From Methylovorus menthalis (GTDB lineage Bacteria > Pseudomonadota > Gammaproteobacteria > Burkholderiales > Methylophilaceae), in NCBI RefSeq assembly GCF_020523625.1, contig NZ_JAJAQH010000001.1, positions 74,930 to 138,929 of the forward strand: DNA of 64,000 nt. Reading direction: 5' to 3'. Shown piece after piece: positions 10,488 through 20,787 of the stretch (positions within the stretch are counted from its first letter, which is position 1; each line of letters starts with the position of its first letter). A program made the translations under genes and the position numbers. A model generated the notes under the pieces. That model searched no databases. It saw nothing but the letters and a program-made list of their open reading frames with translations, and was not told the origin of the DNA.

Positions 10488-11735
10488 ATGCATCTATTCA
10501 CCGTCGGTGTGAACCACACCACCGCCCCCATTGCGATCCGCGAGCACGTAGCCTTTCAGAGCGAAACCCTGGAAGAAGCCCTGCGCGATCTCAGCACGCA
10601 TGGCGTGCGCGAGGCGGCCATCCTGTCCACCTGCAATCGGACGGAGCTTTACTGCAATACCGACGACCCGCAAAAAGCCCTAGATTGGCTGGCAAAATAC
10701 CACCAGCTGCAAACCCACAATATCCAACCCTATATGTACACTCTGCCCAGCGAAGATGCCGTGAAGCACGCCTTCCGCGTGGCGGCAGGGCTGGATTCCA
10801 TGGTGCTGGGCGAAGCGCAGATTCTGGGGCAGATGAAGCAGGCGGTGAAAATCGCCGAACACGCAGGCACCCTTGGCACCCTGCTGCACAAGCTGTTCCA
10901 GCGCACCTTTGCCGTCGCCAAGGAAGTCCGCAGCACCACTGATATTGGCGCCAGCTCCATTTCCATGGCAGCCGCCTCAGTCAAGCTGGCGCAGCGCATT
11001 TTTGGCAATCTGCATGGCCTGCATGTACTGTTCATCGGCGCGGGTGAAATGATAGAACTCTGTGGCGAGCACTTCGCCACCCACAAGCCAGCCTCCATTA
11101 CCGTAGCGAACCGCACCATGGAGCGCGGCAGCGAACTGGCTGCCCGTATTGGCGGCCACGCCATGCTGCTGGGCGACATTCCGGACCGCCTGGCCGATTT
11201 TGATATCGTCGTCACCTCCACCGCCAGCCAGCTGCCAATTGTCGGCCTCGGCATGGTGGAGCGCGCCATCAAGACGCGCAAACACCGCCCCATGTTCATG
11301 GTGGACCTGGCCGTGCCGCGCGATATTGAAGCCGAAGCAGCCGAGCTGGATGACGTCTTCCTGTACACGGTGGATGACCTGGCGCAAGTCGTACAGGAAG
11401 GCCTGGTGAATCGTCAGGAAGCCGCACGTGAGGCCGAGAAGATTATTGCCCTGCGCGTAGACAATTTCATGCACTGGCTGAAAACCCGCGATGCTGTTCC
11501 CACCATACGGGCACTGCGCGATCAGGCCGAGCACTTCCGCCGCAGCGAGCTCGAAAAAGCGCAGAAGCTGATCGCCCGCGGCGAAGACCCGATTGCCGCC
11601 CTTGAAGCGCTAAGCACCGCGCTCACCAACAAACTTTTGCATGGCCCCAGCCACGCACTGAATCAAGCCCATGGCGACAACCGCGAACAACTGGAAAGCC
11701 TGTTGCGCCAACTCTACCAGCTCCACCACGATTAA
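10488..11735 (+). CDS. hemA: Glutamyl-tRNA reductase
   Basis: Reduces glutamyl-tRNA(Glu) to glutamate-1-semialdehyde, the entry step of C5-pathway tetrapyrrole synthesis, with NADPH. The 415 residues show the N-terminal [14 protein letters not shown], the catalytic cysteine in [13 protein letters not shown] (Cys49), [17 protein letters not shown], the NADP-binding segment [17 protein letters not shown] and a C-terminal helical dimerisation domain. It leads a four-gene rightward run with prfA, a DUF2127 gene and prmC, a common proteobacterial arrangement. A GGAA about 9 bases before the ATG may serve as ribosome binding site. Confidence 0.96.
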   Translation: MHLFTVGVNHTTAPIAIREHVAFQSETLEEALRDLSTHGVREAAILSTCNRTELYCNTDDPQKALDWLAKYHQLQTHNIQPYMYTLPSEDAVKHAFRVAAGLDSMVLGEAQILGQMKQAVKIAEHAGTLGTLLHKLFQRTFAVAKEVRSTTDIGASSISMAAASVKLAQRIFGNLHGLHVLFIGAGEMIELCGEHFATHKPASITVANRTMERGSELAARIGGHAMLLGDIPDRLADFDIVVTSTASQLPIVGLGMVERAIKTRKHRPMFMVDLAVPRDIEAEAAELDDVFLYTVDDLAQVVQEGLVNRQEAAREAEKIIALRVDNFMHWLKTRDAVPTIRALRDQAEHFRRSELEKAQKLIARGEDPIAALEALSTALTNKLLHGPSHALNQAHGDNREQLESLLRQLYQLHHD

Positions 11736-11744
11736 GAATCCGTA

Positions 11745-12827
11745 ATGAAACCCTCCATGCTGAAAAAGCTCGCCACCCTGAGCGAGCGCCTTGATGAATT
11801 GAACCGCCTGCTATCCAGTGAAGACGCCACGTCGGATATGGATAACTACCGCAAGATTTCGCGCGAGCACGCCGAAATCACGCCTATCGTGGAGCAATAC
11901 CGCGCCTATGAGCAATGCGAGAGCGACCTCAAGGAAGCCCATGCCATGCTGGGCGACCCTGAGATGAAAGCCTTTGCGCAGGAAGAAATCGAGGCAGGCA
12001 AAGCACGGCTGGAAGAGATTGCCATGGCCCTGCAGAAACTGCTGCTGCCCAAAGACCCCAACGACGAACGCAACATCTTCCTCGAAATCCGTGCCGGTAC
12101 CGGCGGCGATGAATCGGCGCTGTTTGCCGGGGACTTGTTCCGCATGTATTCGCGCTATGCCGAACGCCAGCGCTGGAAAGTGGAAGTGGTCTCCGCCAGC
12201 GAATCCGAAGTCGGCGGCTACAAGGAAATCATCGCCAAGATTGAAGGCTTTGGCGCTTACTCCAAACTCAAGTTTGAGTCGGGCGGCCATCGCGTGCAGC
12301 GCGTGCCGGAAACCGAAACCCAGGGCCGCATCCACACCTCAGCCTGCACCGTGGCAGTATTGCCTGAAGTTGACGAAGTCAGCGATGTCACCATCAACCC
12401 GGCCGATATCCGCATCGATACCTTCCGCGCCTCCGGCGCCGGTGGTCAGCACATCAACAAGACCGACTCCGCCGTGCGCATTACCCACTTTCCTACCGGC
12501 ATCGTGGTGGAATGTCAGGATGGCCGCAGCCAGCACTCCAACAAGGCGCAGGCCATGCAGGTGCTGGCTGCCCGCATCAAGGCCAAGCAGGTCAACGAAC
12601 AACAGAGCAAGATTGCCAGCGAGCGCCGCAGCCTGATCGGCAGTGGGGATCGCTCCGAACGCATCCGCACCTACAATTATCCGCAAGGCCGCATCACCGA
12701 CCACCGCATCAACCTCACGCTGTACAAAATCGACGCAATTACCGAGGGTGACATGGACGAACTGATCAATACGCTTGCCAATGAGCACCAGGCCGACCTG
12801 CTGGCAACGCTGGGCGAAGACAACTAG
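11745..12827 (+). CDS. prfA: Peptide chain release factor 1
   Basis: Releases finished peptides at UAA and UAG codons. The 360 residues carry the stop-codon-reading PxT motif as P-E-T at 188-190 and the GGQ motif at 233-235 ([17 protein letters not shown]), whose Gln235 contacts the peptidyl-transferase centre and is N5-methylated by PrmC, encoded two genes downstream. Positions agree with those in the enterobacterial protein. It starts 9 bases after hemA. Confidence 0.97.
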   Translation: MKPSMLKKLATLSERLDELNRLLSSEDATSDMDNYRKISREHAEITPIVEQYRAYEQCESDLKEAHAMLGDPEMKAFAQEEIEAGKARLEEIAMALQKLLLPKDPNDERNIFLEIRAGTGGDESALFAGDLFRMYSRYAERQRWKVEVVSASESEVGGYKEIIAKIEGFGAYSKLKFESGGHRVQRVPETETQGRIHTSACTVAVLPEVDEVSDVTINPADIRIDTFRASGAGGQHINKTDSAVRITHFPTGIVVECQDGRSQHSNKAQAMQVLAARIKAKQVNEQQSKIASERRSLIGSGDRSERIRTYNYPQGRITDHRINLTLYKIDAITEGDMDELINTLANEHQADLLATLGEDN

Positions 12828-12836
12828 GCAAGCGCC

Positions 12837-13277
12837 ATGAAATCTGCCGCCAGCCTGCGCAGCATCGCCCTGCTGGAAGCCGCCAAAGGCGCCCTGATCC
12901 TGCTGACCGCCCTTGCCGTGCTGACACATCTGCATACCGACTGGCAGGCCGCTGCCGAGCAACTGGTGGCGCACTTTCACCTGAATCCCGCCCGACAAAC
13001 CCCGCGCTTTTTATTGCAATTGGCCGCCGATGCCAGCCAGCCGCGCCTGCTTGCCATCACCGCTGGCGCGCTGGTCTATGTGGGACTTCGCTGGGCAGAA
13101 GCCTATGGGCTGTGGCACGACCGGCCATGGGCAAAATGGCTGGGCTTGGTCAGCGCGGGTGTCTATCTGCCGTTTGAAATCATTGAAATCCTGCGGCAGC
13201 CATCGGTGCTGAGCTACGCCCTGCTTCTGATCAATCTCGGCATTGTCATCATCCTCTGGCGACACCTGCGCAAGTAA
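12837..13277 (+). CDS. DUF2127 family inner-membrane protein
   Basis: Protein of 146 residues with about four hydrophobic segments (roughly 8-28, 62-82, 96-116 and 122-142), separated by short polar stretches including HLHTDWQAAAEQLVAHFHLNP. The RWAEAYGLWHDRPWAKWLGLVSAGVYLPFE region is the part I recognise from DUF2127. Function unknown. It is inserted between prfA and prmC with gaps of only 9 and 3 bases, so it is surely cotranscribed, but nothing suggests a part in translation termination. Confidence 0.85.
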   Translation: MKSAASLRSIALLEAAKGALILLTALAVLTHLHTDWQAAAEQLVAHFHLNPARQTPRFLLQLAADASQPRLLAITAGALVYVGLRWAEAYGLWHDRPWAKWLGLVSAGVYLPFEIIEILRQPSVLSYALLLINLGIVIILWRHLRK

Positions 13278-13280
13278 GTC

Positions 13281-14177
13281 ATGTCCTCCATTCAGCAAGC
13301 CTTGCGCGCAGCCCAGCAGCAACTCGCCTCCAACCTCCATCTGGAAGCCCGAGAAGCCCGCAATGAAGCACGCATGCTGATGAGCCATGCCTTGGGCAAT
13401 GTGGAGCATGCCTGGCTGATCGCCCATGAAAGCGATGCCTTGCCCTCGGCGGCCGCATCAACATTCCATGATTTACTGCACAGGCGCCTGGCGGGCGAAC
13501 CTGTCGCCTACATTCTCGGCAACCGCGAATTTTTTGGATTACGTCTCGCGGTATCGTCAGCCACACTGATCCCGCGGCCGGATACCGAAACGCTGGTGGA
13601 AACAGCTCTGGCGCGCATTCCCATTGACGAAACTCGCGAGGTGCTGGATCTAGGCACTGGCACCGGTGCCATCGCACTGGCCATAGCGGCGCACCGCCCG
13701 CAATCCCGCGTGATAGCTGTCGACGCCTCCGCGGCGGCCTTGCAGGTTGCCCGACAAAATGCGGAAGCGCTGGGGTTGGCTGCCCCGGAAGCCGGTGATC
13801 AGGGCGCGACGAAAGGTAATGTGGAATTCAGATTGGGCAGCTGGTTTACCCCGCTGACCTGCTTGAAGTTTGATGTCATCGTCAGCAATCCACCCTACAT
13901 CCGCAAGGACGACCCGCATTTGCAGCAGGGCGACCTTCGCCACGAACCCCTCAGCGCACTGGCTTCCGGAGCGGATGGGCTGGATGACATTCGCATCATC
14001 ATCCAGCACGCCCCGACGCATCTCCAGCCATCAGGCTGGCTGCTGCTGGAGCATGGCCATGATCAGGCCGAGGCCGTCGCCACCCTGATGCGAGATACTG
14101 GCTTTAGAGATGTTCAGCATGCGCACGATCTGGCAGGCATAGCCCGCGTGACGTTCGGGCAATGGCTTGGCGAGTAG
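13281..14177 (+). CDS. prmC: Release factor glutamine N5-methyltransferase
   Basis: Methylates the glutamine of the GGQ motif in RF1 and RF2 with S-adenosylmethionine. The 298 residues have an N-terminal helical substrate domain, [14 protein letters not shown] and [11 protein letters not shown], motif [15 protein letters not shown] (121-134) and the catalytic NPPY at 203-206. A short insert rich in Gly, Ala and Thr (about 168-180) is longer than in most homologues. The ATG is 3 bases after the DUF2127 stop and has no Shine-Dalgarno of its own, so translation is probably coupled. Confidence 0.95.
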   Translation: MSSIQQALRAAQQQLASNLHLEAREARNEARMLMSHALGNVEHAWLIAHESDALPSAAASTFHDLLHRRLAGEPVAYILGNREFFGLRLAVSSATLIPRPDTETLVETALARIPIDETREVLDLGTGTGAIALAIAAHRPQSRVIAVDASAAALQVARQNAEALGLAAPEAGDQGATKGNVEFRLGSWFTPLTCLKFDVIVSNPPYIRKDDPHLQQGDLRHEPLSALASGADGLDDIRIIIQHAPTHLQPSGWLLLEHGHDQAEAVATLMRDTGFRDVQHAHDLAGIARVTFGQWLGE

Positions 14178-14297
14178 ATCATGCTAGCGTGGAGAATATT
14201 CCGGCAGCGGAATCCACCAACAGCGAAAAGTAAAATAGGAAGAGAGTGCTTGATAGAGCCCGCACACCGAGACACTCCCGGCTTGCGGGAAAACGGG

Positions 14298-14843
14298 TTA
14301 GTGCAAACGGCGGCGATCACTACCACCTGGCGTCAGGCCGACACTGAAATCATTGGCCTGCAGGGCATGGCCCTGACGCCGGAACAGCTGATCGACCAGC
14401 CCCAGCACTTCGTCAATTTCACCCTGACCAAAATGCCGCGCCAGCAGACCACCCACATCCGCCAGCATTTCGCGCCGCTGCGCATCCAGAATCGCAGCTG
14501 CCGTCGGGCCAACAAAAATCAGTTGCAGCTCGTCGCGCCCATCTTCATGGTAGGTACTGACCTCAACCGGTGCCGCCTTTTCGCATAAAGGCCCCAGTGC
14601 CACCATGGCGGCTTCCAGCGCCTTGAAGAAAGTCTCTTCCACGTCCAGCGTGCAGCACATCTCCAGCGCCCAATTGCCCGCATTGTAGAAAAAGCCGGGC
14701 TGTTCGGGCTCCATGCTTTTCAACTCACTCAGTTGCGCCACTTCCATTTCCTGCAGCAAAGGACGACAGGCATCCTCCACCTGACGCGCGCTCACGCCCT
14801 CAACCAGCTCAAGATAGCCATGCACATGGACTTCGGTAGGCAT
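14298..14843 (-). CDS. Conserved hypothetical protein
   Basis: Soluble acidic protein of 181 residues. It starts MPTEVHVHGYLELVEGVS after an AAGGAG Shine-Dalgarno; the 24 codons open upstream are not used. Features that stand out are MEPEQPGFFYNAGNWALEMCCTLD, a central VSTYHEDGRDELQLIFVGPTAAAILDAQRREMLADV segment and a C-terminal helical part. No motif I can assign. The N-terminal part looks like a small ferredoxin-like alpha/beta domain, but that is only an impression. It is convergent with prmC and 40 bases downstream of the carbonic anhydrase gene on the same strand. Confidence 0.8.
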   Translation of the reverse strand: MPTEVHVHGYLELVEGVSARQVEDACRPLLQEMEVAQLSELKSMEPEQPGFFYNAGNWALEMCCTLDVEETFFKALEAAMVALGPLCEKAAPVEVSTYHEDGRDELQLIFVGPTAAAILDAQRREMLADVGGLLARHFGQGEIDEVLGLVDQLFRRQGHALQANDFSVGLTPGGSDRRRLH

Positions 14844-14884
14844 GCCCACTCCTTCATTAAAATCAAGGGGATGATTATACCTGA

Positions 14885-15427
14885 TCAGGCCGTCGCATCC
14901 GGATGCAGATAGCAATCCTTGAGCCGTATGTAGTGTTGGGCAGAATAGGTGAAATGCGCGATTTCGGCTTCGGTGAGGGCACGCACTTTCTTGGCGGGAC
15001 GGCCGATATACAAATAACCGCTTTCCAGCACCTTGCCTTCGGGCACCAGACTACCAGCACCCAGCAACACATGCTTTTGCACCACGACTTTGTCCATGAC
15101 AATACTGCCCATACCGATCAGGCATTCATCTTCCAGCGTGCAGCCATGCAGGATCACGCTATGGCCGACCGTGACGTGGTTGCCGATAATCAAGGGAGCA
15201 CCCGGCGGATCCCAACTGGATTGATGGCTGACATGCAGCATGCTGAGGTCCTGAATATTGGTGCCATGGCCAATGCGGATGAAATTCACATCGCCGCGTA
15301 TCACCACCCCAGGCCAGACGGAGGCATCATCGCCCAGGCTGACCTGACCAATAATAGTGGCGGCATCATGCACAAACACGCGGGAACCGAACTCGGGAAA
15401 ATGGCTCTGAAAAGCACTGATAGACAT
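14885..15427 (-). CDS. Gamma-type carbonic anhydrase family protein (left-handed beta helix)
   Basis: Member of the YrdA/PaaY/CaiE group of the gamma carbonic anhydrases; 180 residues. Hexapeptide repeats such as ATIIGQVSLGDDASVWPGVVIRGDVNFIRIG and GNHVTVGHSVILHGCTLEDECLIGMGSIVMD build the left-handed beta helix. The three zinc-binding histidines lie in MLHVSH and VTVGHSVILHG. Activity in this subgroup varies, so hydration of CO2 is likely but not certain. The start at 15427 has GGA 7 bases upstream; an ATG at 15448 is also possible but overlaps the metX promoter more and has no Shine-Dalgarno. Confidence 0.85.
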   Translation of the reverse strand: MSISAFQSHFPEFGSRVFVHDAATIIGQVSLGDDASVWPGVVIRGDVNFIRIGHGTNIQDLSMLHVSHQSSWDPPGAPLIIGNHVTVGHSVILHGCTLEDECLIGMGSIVMDKVVVQKHVLLGAGSLVPEGKVLESGYLYIGRPAKKVRALTEAEIAHFTYSAQHYIRLKDCYLHPDATA

Positions 15428-15464
15428 GTTGTTATCCAGATAGGGCATAGGGCTTTAGCCATAG

Positions 15465-15470
15465 TATAAT
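15465..15470 (+). promoter_or_regulatory. TATAAT giving a likely leaderless metX transcript
   Basis: A perfect TATAAT ends 6 bases before the metX ATG. Transcription normally starts about 7 bases past a -10 box, which would be the A of the ATG itself. No Shine-Dalgarno is present before the ATG. A good -35 is not seen. Together these suggest a leaderless metX messenger. Confidence 0.45.
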
Positions 15471-15476
15471 CGCGAA

Positions 15477-16616
15477 ATGTCAGAATCCTCCTCCATCGGC
15501 ATTGTAGCCCCACAGATTGCGCACTTCACTGAACCGCTGCCCCTGAAAAGCGGCGAAGTCCTCCCGCAATACGACCTCGTTTATGAAACCTATGGCACGC
15601 TGAACGCGGAAAAATCCAACGCGGTAATGATCTGTCACGCACTGTCCGGCCATCACCATGTGGCAGGCAAATACGCCGAAACCGACAAGCATGCCGGCTG
15701 GTGGGATAACCTGATCGGCCCCGGCAAGCCCCTGGATACCAACCGCTTTTTCGTCATTGGCCTCAATAATCTGGGCGGCTGTCACGGCAGCACCGGCCCA
15801 TCGAGCATACATCCGCAAACCGGCAAGCCATGGGGTTCCGCATTTCCGGTACTGACGGTGGAAGACTGGGTCACCTCGCAAGCGCGCCTGGCCGATTACC
15901 TCGGCATCAAACAACTGGCCGCCATCGTCGGTGGCAGCCTAGGCGGCATGCAGGCCTTGCAATGGACCATAAGCTACCCCGAACGCGTGCGTCATGCGCT
16001 GGTGATTGCCGCTGCGCCCAACCTCACGGCGCAGAATATCGCCTTCAACGAAGTAGCACGCCAGGCCATCATCACCGACCCCGAATTCCACGGTGGCGAT
16101 TACTACGCGCACCAGGTTGTGCCGCGTCGCGGCCTGCGTATTGCCCGCATGCTGGGGCACATCACCTATCTGTCAGACGATGCCATGGGTGCCAAGTTTG
16201 GCCGCAAACTGCGCGAAGGCGAGATCAAGTACAGCTTTGACGTCGAGTTCGAAATGGAATCCTACCTGCGTTATCAGGGCGATAAGTTCGCGGGTGAGTT
16301 TGATGCCAATACCTATCTGCGCATGACACGGGCGCTGGATTACTTTGACCCAGCCCTGCCTCACAGTGGCGATCTTTCGCGAGCACTGGCGCCTGCCCAG
16401 GCCGACTTCCTGGTGATTTCATTCACCAGCGACTGGCGCTTCTCGCCGGCACGCTCGCGCGAGATCGTAAAAGCGCTGCTGGATAATGAGCTGTCCGTCA
16501 GCTATGCCGAAGTAACAGCAGCGCACGGCCATGATGCGTTTTTGATGCAGGATGCCCACTATCACGCCATTCTGCGCAATTACCTCAAGAAAATTAAACT
16601 CGGAGGCCCAGCATGA
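15477..16616 (+). CDS. metX: Homoserine O-acyltransferase (MetX)
   Basis: Alpha/beta hydrolase that acylates homoserine at the start of methionine synthesis. The 379 residues show [16 protein letters not shown], the oxyanion region [14 protein letters not shown], the nucleophile elbow [13 protein letters not shown] (Ser154), the acid in FTSDWRFSP and the catalytic His in AHGHDAFL. MetX proteins that pair with MetW in proteobacteria may use succinyl-CoA rather than acetyl-CoA, and I cannot settle the acyl donor by eye. It overlaps metW by 4 bases (ATGA). Confidence 0.93.
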   Translation: MSESSSIGIVAPQIAHFTEPLPLKSGEVLPQYDLVYETYGTLNAEKSNAVMICHALSGHHHVAGKYAETDKHAGWWDNLIGPGKPLDTNRFFVIGLNNLGGCHGSTGPSSIHPQTGKPWGSAFPVLTVEDWVTSQARLADYLGIKQLAAIVGGSLGGMQALQWTISYPERVRHALVIAAAPNLTAQNIAFNEVARQAIITDPEFHGGDYYAHQVVPRRGLRIARMLGHITYLSDDAMGAKFGRKLREGEIKYSFDVEFEMESYLRYQGDKFAGEFDANTYLRMTRALDYFDPALPHSGDLSRALAPAQADFLVISFTSDWRFSPARSREIVKALLDNELSVSYAEVTAAHGHDAFLMQDAHYHAILRNYLKKIKLGGPA

Positions 16617-17233
16617 GCAATACCTCCATCAAGTTTGCCGATGCTGCAAAATCAAGGCACGACTTCGCACTGATTGCCAAGTGGATCAAGCCCGGCGCCA
16701 AGGTGCTGGATCTGGGATGTGGGGATGGCACCCTGCTGGGCTATCTGCGCGATACCCTGCAAGTTCGTGGTTACGGCGTAGAAAAAGACGATGCCAACTG
16801 GCTGGCCAGCATGAGCAACGGTGTCGATGTCATTCAGATGGACCTGGAAGCTGGACTTTCCGGCTTTGAAGCCAAGTCATTTGATGTGGTGATTTTGTCG
16901 CAAACCTTGCAGGCGGTGCTCAACACCGAAGGCATCGTGCAGGAAATGCTGCGCGTAGGCCACGAAGCCATCGTCACTTTCCCCAATTTTGGGTACTGGC
17001 GCCATCGCTTTCAGCTGATTGCCGGGCAGATGCCGGTCTCCAAGAATCTGCCCTACCAGTGGTATGACACGCCGAACGTGCACCTGTGCACCATCAAGGA
17101 TTTTGACGAGTTTTGCATCAATCATCATATTGAAGTGATGGAACGGCTGGTACTGACCGAGCAGGAGCCCATCCACATGATGCCAAATCTGCGTGGCAGT
17201 CTGGCCATGTACCACCTGAAGCCCGCTGAGTAA
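16613..17233 (+). CDS. metW: Methionine biosynthesis protein MetW
   Basis: SAM-methyltransferase-like partner of MetX, 206 residues. Motif I is [15 protein letters not shown] (about 32-46), followed by GYGVEKDD and [12 protein letters not shown]. The family signature [38 protein letters not shown] is present. MetW is thought to act together with MetX rather than as an independent methyltransferase; its substrate is not known. Its ATG lies in the metX stop codon, so the pair is translationally coupled. Confidence 0.93.
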   Translation: MSNTSIKFADAAKSRHDFALIAKWIKPGAKVLDLGCGDGTLLGYLRDTLQVRGYGVEKDDANWLASMSNGVDVIQMDLEAGLSGFEAKSFDVVILSQTLQAVLNTEGIVQEMLRVGHEAIVTFPNFGYWRHRFQLIAGQMPVSKNLPYQWYDTPNVHLCTIKDFDEFCINHHIEVMERLVLTEQEPIHMMPNLRGSLAMYHLKPAE

Positions 17234-17236
17234 GGC

Positions 17237-17264
17237 AAGCCTGACGACAGCCTTTCAGGCTTTT
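17237..17264 (+). terminator. Rho-independent terminator after metXW
   Basis: AAGCCTGA and TCAGGCTT make an 8-bp stem with a 10-base loop, directly after the metW stop, followed by TTGGTCTTTT. The U-run is interrupted, so efficiency is uncertain. Confidence 0.5.
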
Positions 17265-17298
17265 GGTCTTTTACCAGCGACTCGGTCTTTCCAGGCGA

Positions 17299-17961
17299 TT
17301 ACAGCAAGCGGTAAAGCCCGAGCAGGCCAAACAGTATCACCGCAAAACCGCTCAACCTTCTAAGCCAGCCTTGCTGCAATACCTTTTTAAGTCTCACGGC
17401 AGCCATGCCCATCGCCAGCAAAGTGGGCAGGGTGCCCAGGCCAAACGCCAGCATCAGCAAACCACCCTGCAACGCACTGCCCGCTGCCAACGCAGCCACC
17501 AGCACGCTATAGACCAAACCACAGGGCAACCAGCCCCATACGGCGCCCAGCAATATCGCCTGCCAAGGCGACTGCACCGGCAACAAGCGCTTGGACAAGG
17601 GCTGCAACTGCTTCCATAGCACACTGCCCAGCCGCTCAAGATAGGTCACGCCATGCCAGACGCCTGCCAGGTACAAGCCCAGCAACACCAGCATCAGGCT
17701 GCTGAGTGCATAGAGTATTTTTTGCACGGGGAGGATATGCCCCAGAAAAAAGCTGCTGGCCCCCAGGGCGCCAGCCAATACCCCGGCCAGGGTGTAGCTC
17801 AAAATACGCCCGCCATTGTAGGCAAGCAGAAACGGCAAGCGTGGCCGTGCGCCCGGCAAGCTCATGCTGACCGCGCCGACGATGCCACCGCACATCCCGG
17901 CGCAATGCCCGCCACCCAGCAAGCCGACCATGAACACGCCAAATAAAGTGAATTCCAACAT
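17299..17961 (-). CDS. SafE/TauE-like membrane protein (CcoH-cluster type)
   Basis: Inner-membrane protein of 220 residues with about six hydrophobic segments. It starts at MLEFTLFGVFMVGLLGGGHCAGMCGGI, and the conserved GHCxGMCGG with its two cysteines marks the subgroup usually annotated as sulfite exporter TauE/SafE and often found near cbb3 oxidase assembly genes; a role in metal handling has been proposed for such proteins. A second conserved segment, AVWGWLPCGLVYSVL, is typical too. The frame is open for 19 codons upstream, but the chosen ATG begins the first membrane segment. Convergent with metW, divergent from the AmpG-like permease. Confidence 0.8.
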   Translation of the reverse strand: MLEFTLFGVFMVGLLGGGHCAGMCGGIVGAVSMSLPGARPRLPFLLAYNGGRILSYTLAGVLAGALGASSFFLGHILPVQKILYALSSLMLVLLGLYLAGVWHGVTYLERLGSVLWKQLQPLSKRLLPVQSPWQAILLGAVWGWLPCGLVYSVLVAALAAGSALQGGLLMLAFGLGTLPTLLAMGMAAVRLKKVLQQGWLRRLSGFAVILFGLLGLYRLL

Positions 17962-18008
17962 CCTGATATTGTGGCATGCGGCACCCGATTTCGGGTAATG
18001 TGTCGCCC

Positions 18009-19274
18009 ATGAACGCACAACCTGTCTGGCTTAAGGCGCTGCTCAATCGGCGCATGCTTATCTGCATTTTCACCGGCTTCAGCTCGGGGCTTCCCTTATT
18101 CATACTGATCAGCCTGCTGCCGGCCTGGCTGCGTTCAGAGGGCGTCAACCTAAAGGCCATTGGCCTGTTTGCGCTGATTCAGCTGCCCTTCACCTGGAAA
18201 TTCATCTGGGCACCGCTGTTTGATCGTTACATTCCACCCATGGGCAGGCGACGCGGCTGGCTGCTGGTGACGCAAGTTGCCCTGCTACTCAGCATTCCCA
18301 TGTTCGGCAAGCTGCATCCGGTGCTGGATATCTGGACCATCGCCTATCTGGCCGCGGTGGTGGCGTTTTTCAGCGCCAGCCAGGATGTGGTGATTGATGC
18401 CTATCGCCGTGAAATCCTGCCCGATGCCGAGCTGGGCCTGGGCAATGTCATTCATGTGAATGCCTACAAAATTGCCGGCCTGATTCCGGGCTCGCTGTCG
18501 CTGATTCTCGCCGACCACATGGCGTGGGATAGCGTGTTTCTGATTACCGCGCTTTTCATGCTGCCTGGCATGGTGATGACGCTGCTGGTCAAAGAGCCAG
18601 AGCTGAAGCCCGGACGGCCAAAAACCCTAGCCGCAGCTGTCATCGAGCCATTCAATGAATTCATCCACCGCAATGGCTGGCGCTCCGCCCTGCTAATTCT
18701 GGCGTTTATCTTTTTGTACAAGCTGGGCGACAGCATGGCCGTGGCGCTGGCTACGCCGTTTTATCTGGACATGGGATTCAGCAAGACCGAAATCGGCCTT
18801 ATTGCCAAGAATGCCGGGCTCTGGCCCAGCGTGATTGGCGGCCTGCTGGGCGGCATCTGGATGGTGCGATTGGGCATACATCGCTCGCTATGGGTGTTTG
18901 GCGCGGTGCAAATGCTGGCGATCCTGGGCTTTGCCTGGCTCGCCGTGGTCGGCCACGATCTGCTGTGGCTGGGCATCGTGATTGGTGTGGAAGCCTTTGG
19001 CGTGGGCCTGGGCACCGCCGCCTTTGTCGCCTATATCGCCCAGACCACGCATCCGCTTTATACCGCCACGCAGTTTGCGCTGTTCACCAGTCTGGCGGCG
19101 GTGCCACGCACCTTTGCCAACGCCACTACCGGCTATCTGGTGGATATGCTGGGCTGGGTGAATTTCTTCCTGCTGTGCTTTGTGGCGGCGATTCCCGGCA
19201 TGCTGTTGCTGCTCAAGATCGCGCCATGGCATGGCAAGCCGCTTGCCACGCCCACCATCAGCGCCCCCAAGTAA
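18009..19274 (+). CDS. ampG: AmpG-family MFS permease
   Basis: Twelve-helix major facilitator permease of 421 residues, most like AmpG, which imports anhydromuropeptides released from the wall for recycling. Seen are the N-terminal ICIFTGFSSGLPLFILISLLPAWLRSEGV, LPFTWKFIWAPLFDRY, GRRRGWLLVTQ, ASQDVVIDAYRREILPDAELGLGNVIHVNAYKIAGLIPGSLSL and VGLGTAAFVAYIAQTTHPLYTATQFALFTSLAAVPRTFANATTGYLVDMLGW, all AmpG hallmarks. The start at 18009 is preferred over 17976 because it begins closer to the first helix; neither has a good Shine-Dalgarno. The wall-synthesis genes in the window fit a muropeptide role, but substrate is inferred. Confidence 0.85.
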   Translation: MNAQPVWLKALLNRRMLICIFTGFSSGLPLFILISLLPAWLRSEGVNLKAIGLFALIQLPFTWKFIWAPLFDRYIPPMGRRRGWLLVTQVALLLSIPMFGKLHPVLDIWTIAYLAAVVAFFSASQDVVIDAYRREILPDAELGLGNVIHVNAYKIAGLIPGSLSLILADHMAWDSVFLITALFMLPGMVMTLLVKEPELKPGRPKTLAAAVIEPFNEFIHRNGWRSALLILAFIFLYKLGDSMAVALATPFYLDMGFSKTEIGLIAKNAGLWPSVIGGLLGGIWMVRLGIHRSLWVFGAVQMLAILGFAWLAVVGHDLLWLGIVIGVEAFGVGLGTAAFVAYIAQTTHPLYTATQFALFTSLAAVPRTFANATTGYLVDMLGWVNFFLLCFVAAIPGMLLLLKIAPWHGKPLATPTISAPK

Positions 19275-19291
19275 CGCGAACCCAAGGCAGC

Positions 19292-20068
19292 TTAGCGCTG
19301 GTAATCAATGATCAGCGGCGCGTGGTCGCTAAAACGCTCCAGCTTGTAAATGCTGGCGGCCACCGACCTGGCAGCGAAATCCGGCGTCGCAATCTGGTAA
19401 TCAATACGCCAACCCACATTCTTGGCCCATGCCTGCCCGCGGTTACTCCACCACGTATAGCATTCGTCGGTGGTAGCAGGATGCAGCACCCGGTAGACAT
19501 CCACCCAGCCCACGCGATCAAACAGATCGGTCAGCCAGGCGCGCTCTTCCGGCAAAAAGCCTGAGTTCTTTTTGTTGCCTTTCCAGTTTTTAAGGTCAGC
19601 TTCCTTGTGCGCGATATTCCAGTCGCCACAGATCACCACATCGCGCCCGGCAGTGCGCAAGGCTTCCAGATGCACCAGGAATCGCGTCATCACACTGAAC
19701 TTGAACGCCTGACGCTCTTCACCGCTGGAACCTGACGGCAGATACAGGGATACCACGCTGAGGTTGCCGAACTGCAGCTCCAGATAACGCCCCTCGGCAT
19801 CGATATCTTCAATACCCAGGCCCACGATCACCGCATCCGGCTGCACGCGGGTATAGATGCCCACGCCGCTGTAGCCTTTCTTTTCGGCATAGTGGAAATA
19901 GCCAAAGTACCCTTCAGGATTCAGCATTTCCGGCGTCATGTCCGCCAGTTGCGCCTTCAGCTCCTGCATGCAGACGATATCGGCATTCTGCTGTTGCAGC
20001 CATGGGTAGAACCCTTTATTGGCCGCTGACCGGATGCCATTCAGATTTGCAGATATAATTCGGTACAA
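19292..20068 (-). CDS. xth: Exodeoxyribonuclease III
   Basis: AP endonuclease and 3'-5' exonuclease of base excision repair, 258 residues. The metal and catalytic residues lie in [13 protein letters not shown] (Asn), [10 protein letters not shown] (Glu), [18 protein letters not shown] (Asp and Asn) and [13 protein letters not shown] (Asp-His pair). The frame runs open to 20827 because it reads antisense to pyrE, which is not coding. A TTG at 20068 gives [11 protein letters not shown], the family N-terminus, with AGAGG 6 bases before it, and is taken as start. It is divergent from pyrE, with 24 bases between the two starts. Confidence 0.92.
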   Translation of the reverse strand: MYRIISANLNGIRSAANKGFYPWLQQQNADIVCMQELKAQLADMTPEMLNPEGYFGYFHYAEKKGYSGVGIYTRVQPDAVIVGLGIEDIDAEGRYLELQFGNLSVVSLYLPSGSSGEERQAFKFSVMTRFLVHLEALRTAGRDVVICGDWNIAHKEADLKNWKGNKKNSGFLPEERAWLTDLFDRVGWVDVYRVLHPATTDECYTWWSNRGQAWAKNVGWRIDYQIATPDFAARSVAASIYKLERFSDHAPLIIDYQR

Positions 20069-20092
20069 GCTCAACCTCTTTTCTATATTCTC

Positions 20093-20752
20093 ATGCCTGA
20101 TCAAGCCCTCGATTTTACGCAACAATTCATTGCCTTTGCCATCGATAAGCAAGTATTGCGCTTTGGCGAATTCAAAACCAAGGCGGGCCGCCTTAGTCCC
20201 TACTTTTTCAACGCAGGGCTGTTCAATGACGGCGAAAGCCTGATGAAGCTGGGCGAATATTACGCCGCCGCCATTGTGCAATCCGGTATCCCTTTCGACA
20301 TGCTGTTTGGCCCCGCCTACAAAGGCATTACGCTGGCCGCCAGCATCTCGATTGCCCTGGCCCGCCGAGGCATCAACCTGCCTTACGCCTACAACCGCAA
20401 GGAAGCCAAAGACCATGGCGAAGGCGGCACCATCGTCGGCGCCCCACTCAAAGGCCGCGTGCTGATTGTGGATGACGTAATCTCGGCAGGCACCTCGGTG
20501 CGTGAATCGGTGGAGATGATACGCGCGGCAGGTGCCACGCCCGCAGCGGTTGCGATTGCCATAGACCGGCAGGAACGCGGCCTGGGCAGCCTGTCTGCGG
20601 TGCAGGAAGTCGAGCAGCAATCCGGCATGCCCGTGATTAGCATCGCGAGCCTCAGCAGCCTGATTGATTACCTCAAGCATGCGCCCGAACTCGCCACCTT
20701 CCAGCCTGCGATTGAAGCCTACCGTAACGAGTACGGCGTAAGTTGCGCTTAA
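20093..20752 (+). CDS. pyrE: Orotate phosphoribosyltransferase
   Basis: Joins orotate to PRPP in pyrimidine synthesis; 219 residues. The N-terminal half has [37 protein letters not shown], the PAYKGITLA loop and [13 protein letters not shown] catalytic loop. The PRPP-binding motif is [17 protein letters not shown]. Divergent from xth with only 24 bases between the start codons, so the two promoters must overlap each other's coding regions. Confidence 0.96.
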   Translation: MPDQALDFTQQFIAFAIDKQVLRFGEFKTKAGRLSPYFFNAGLFNDGESLMKLGEYYAAAIVQSGIPFDMLFGPAYKGITLAASISIALARRGINLPYAYNRKEAKDHGEGGTIVGAPLKGRVLIVDDVISAGTSVRESVEMIRAAGATPAAVAIAIDRQERGLGSLSAVQEVEQQSGMPVISIASLSSLIDYLKHAPELATFQPAIEAYRNEYGVSCA

Positions 20753-20787
20753 GCAGCTATTCCAAATAGTGCGGGCATCATTGCACC

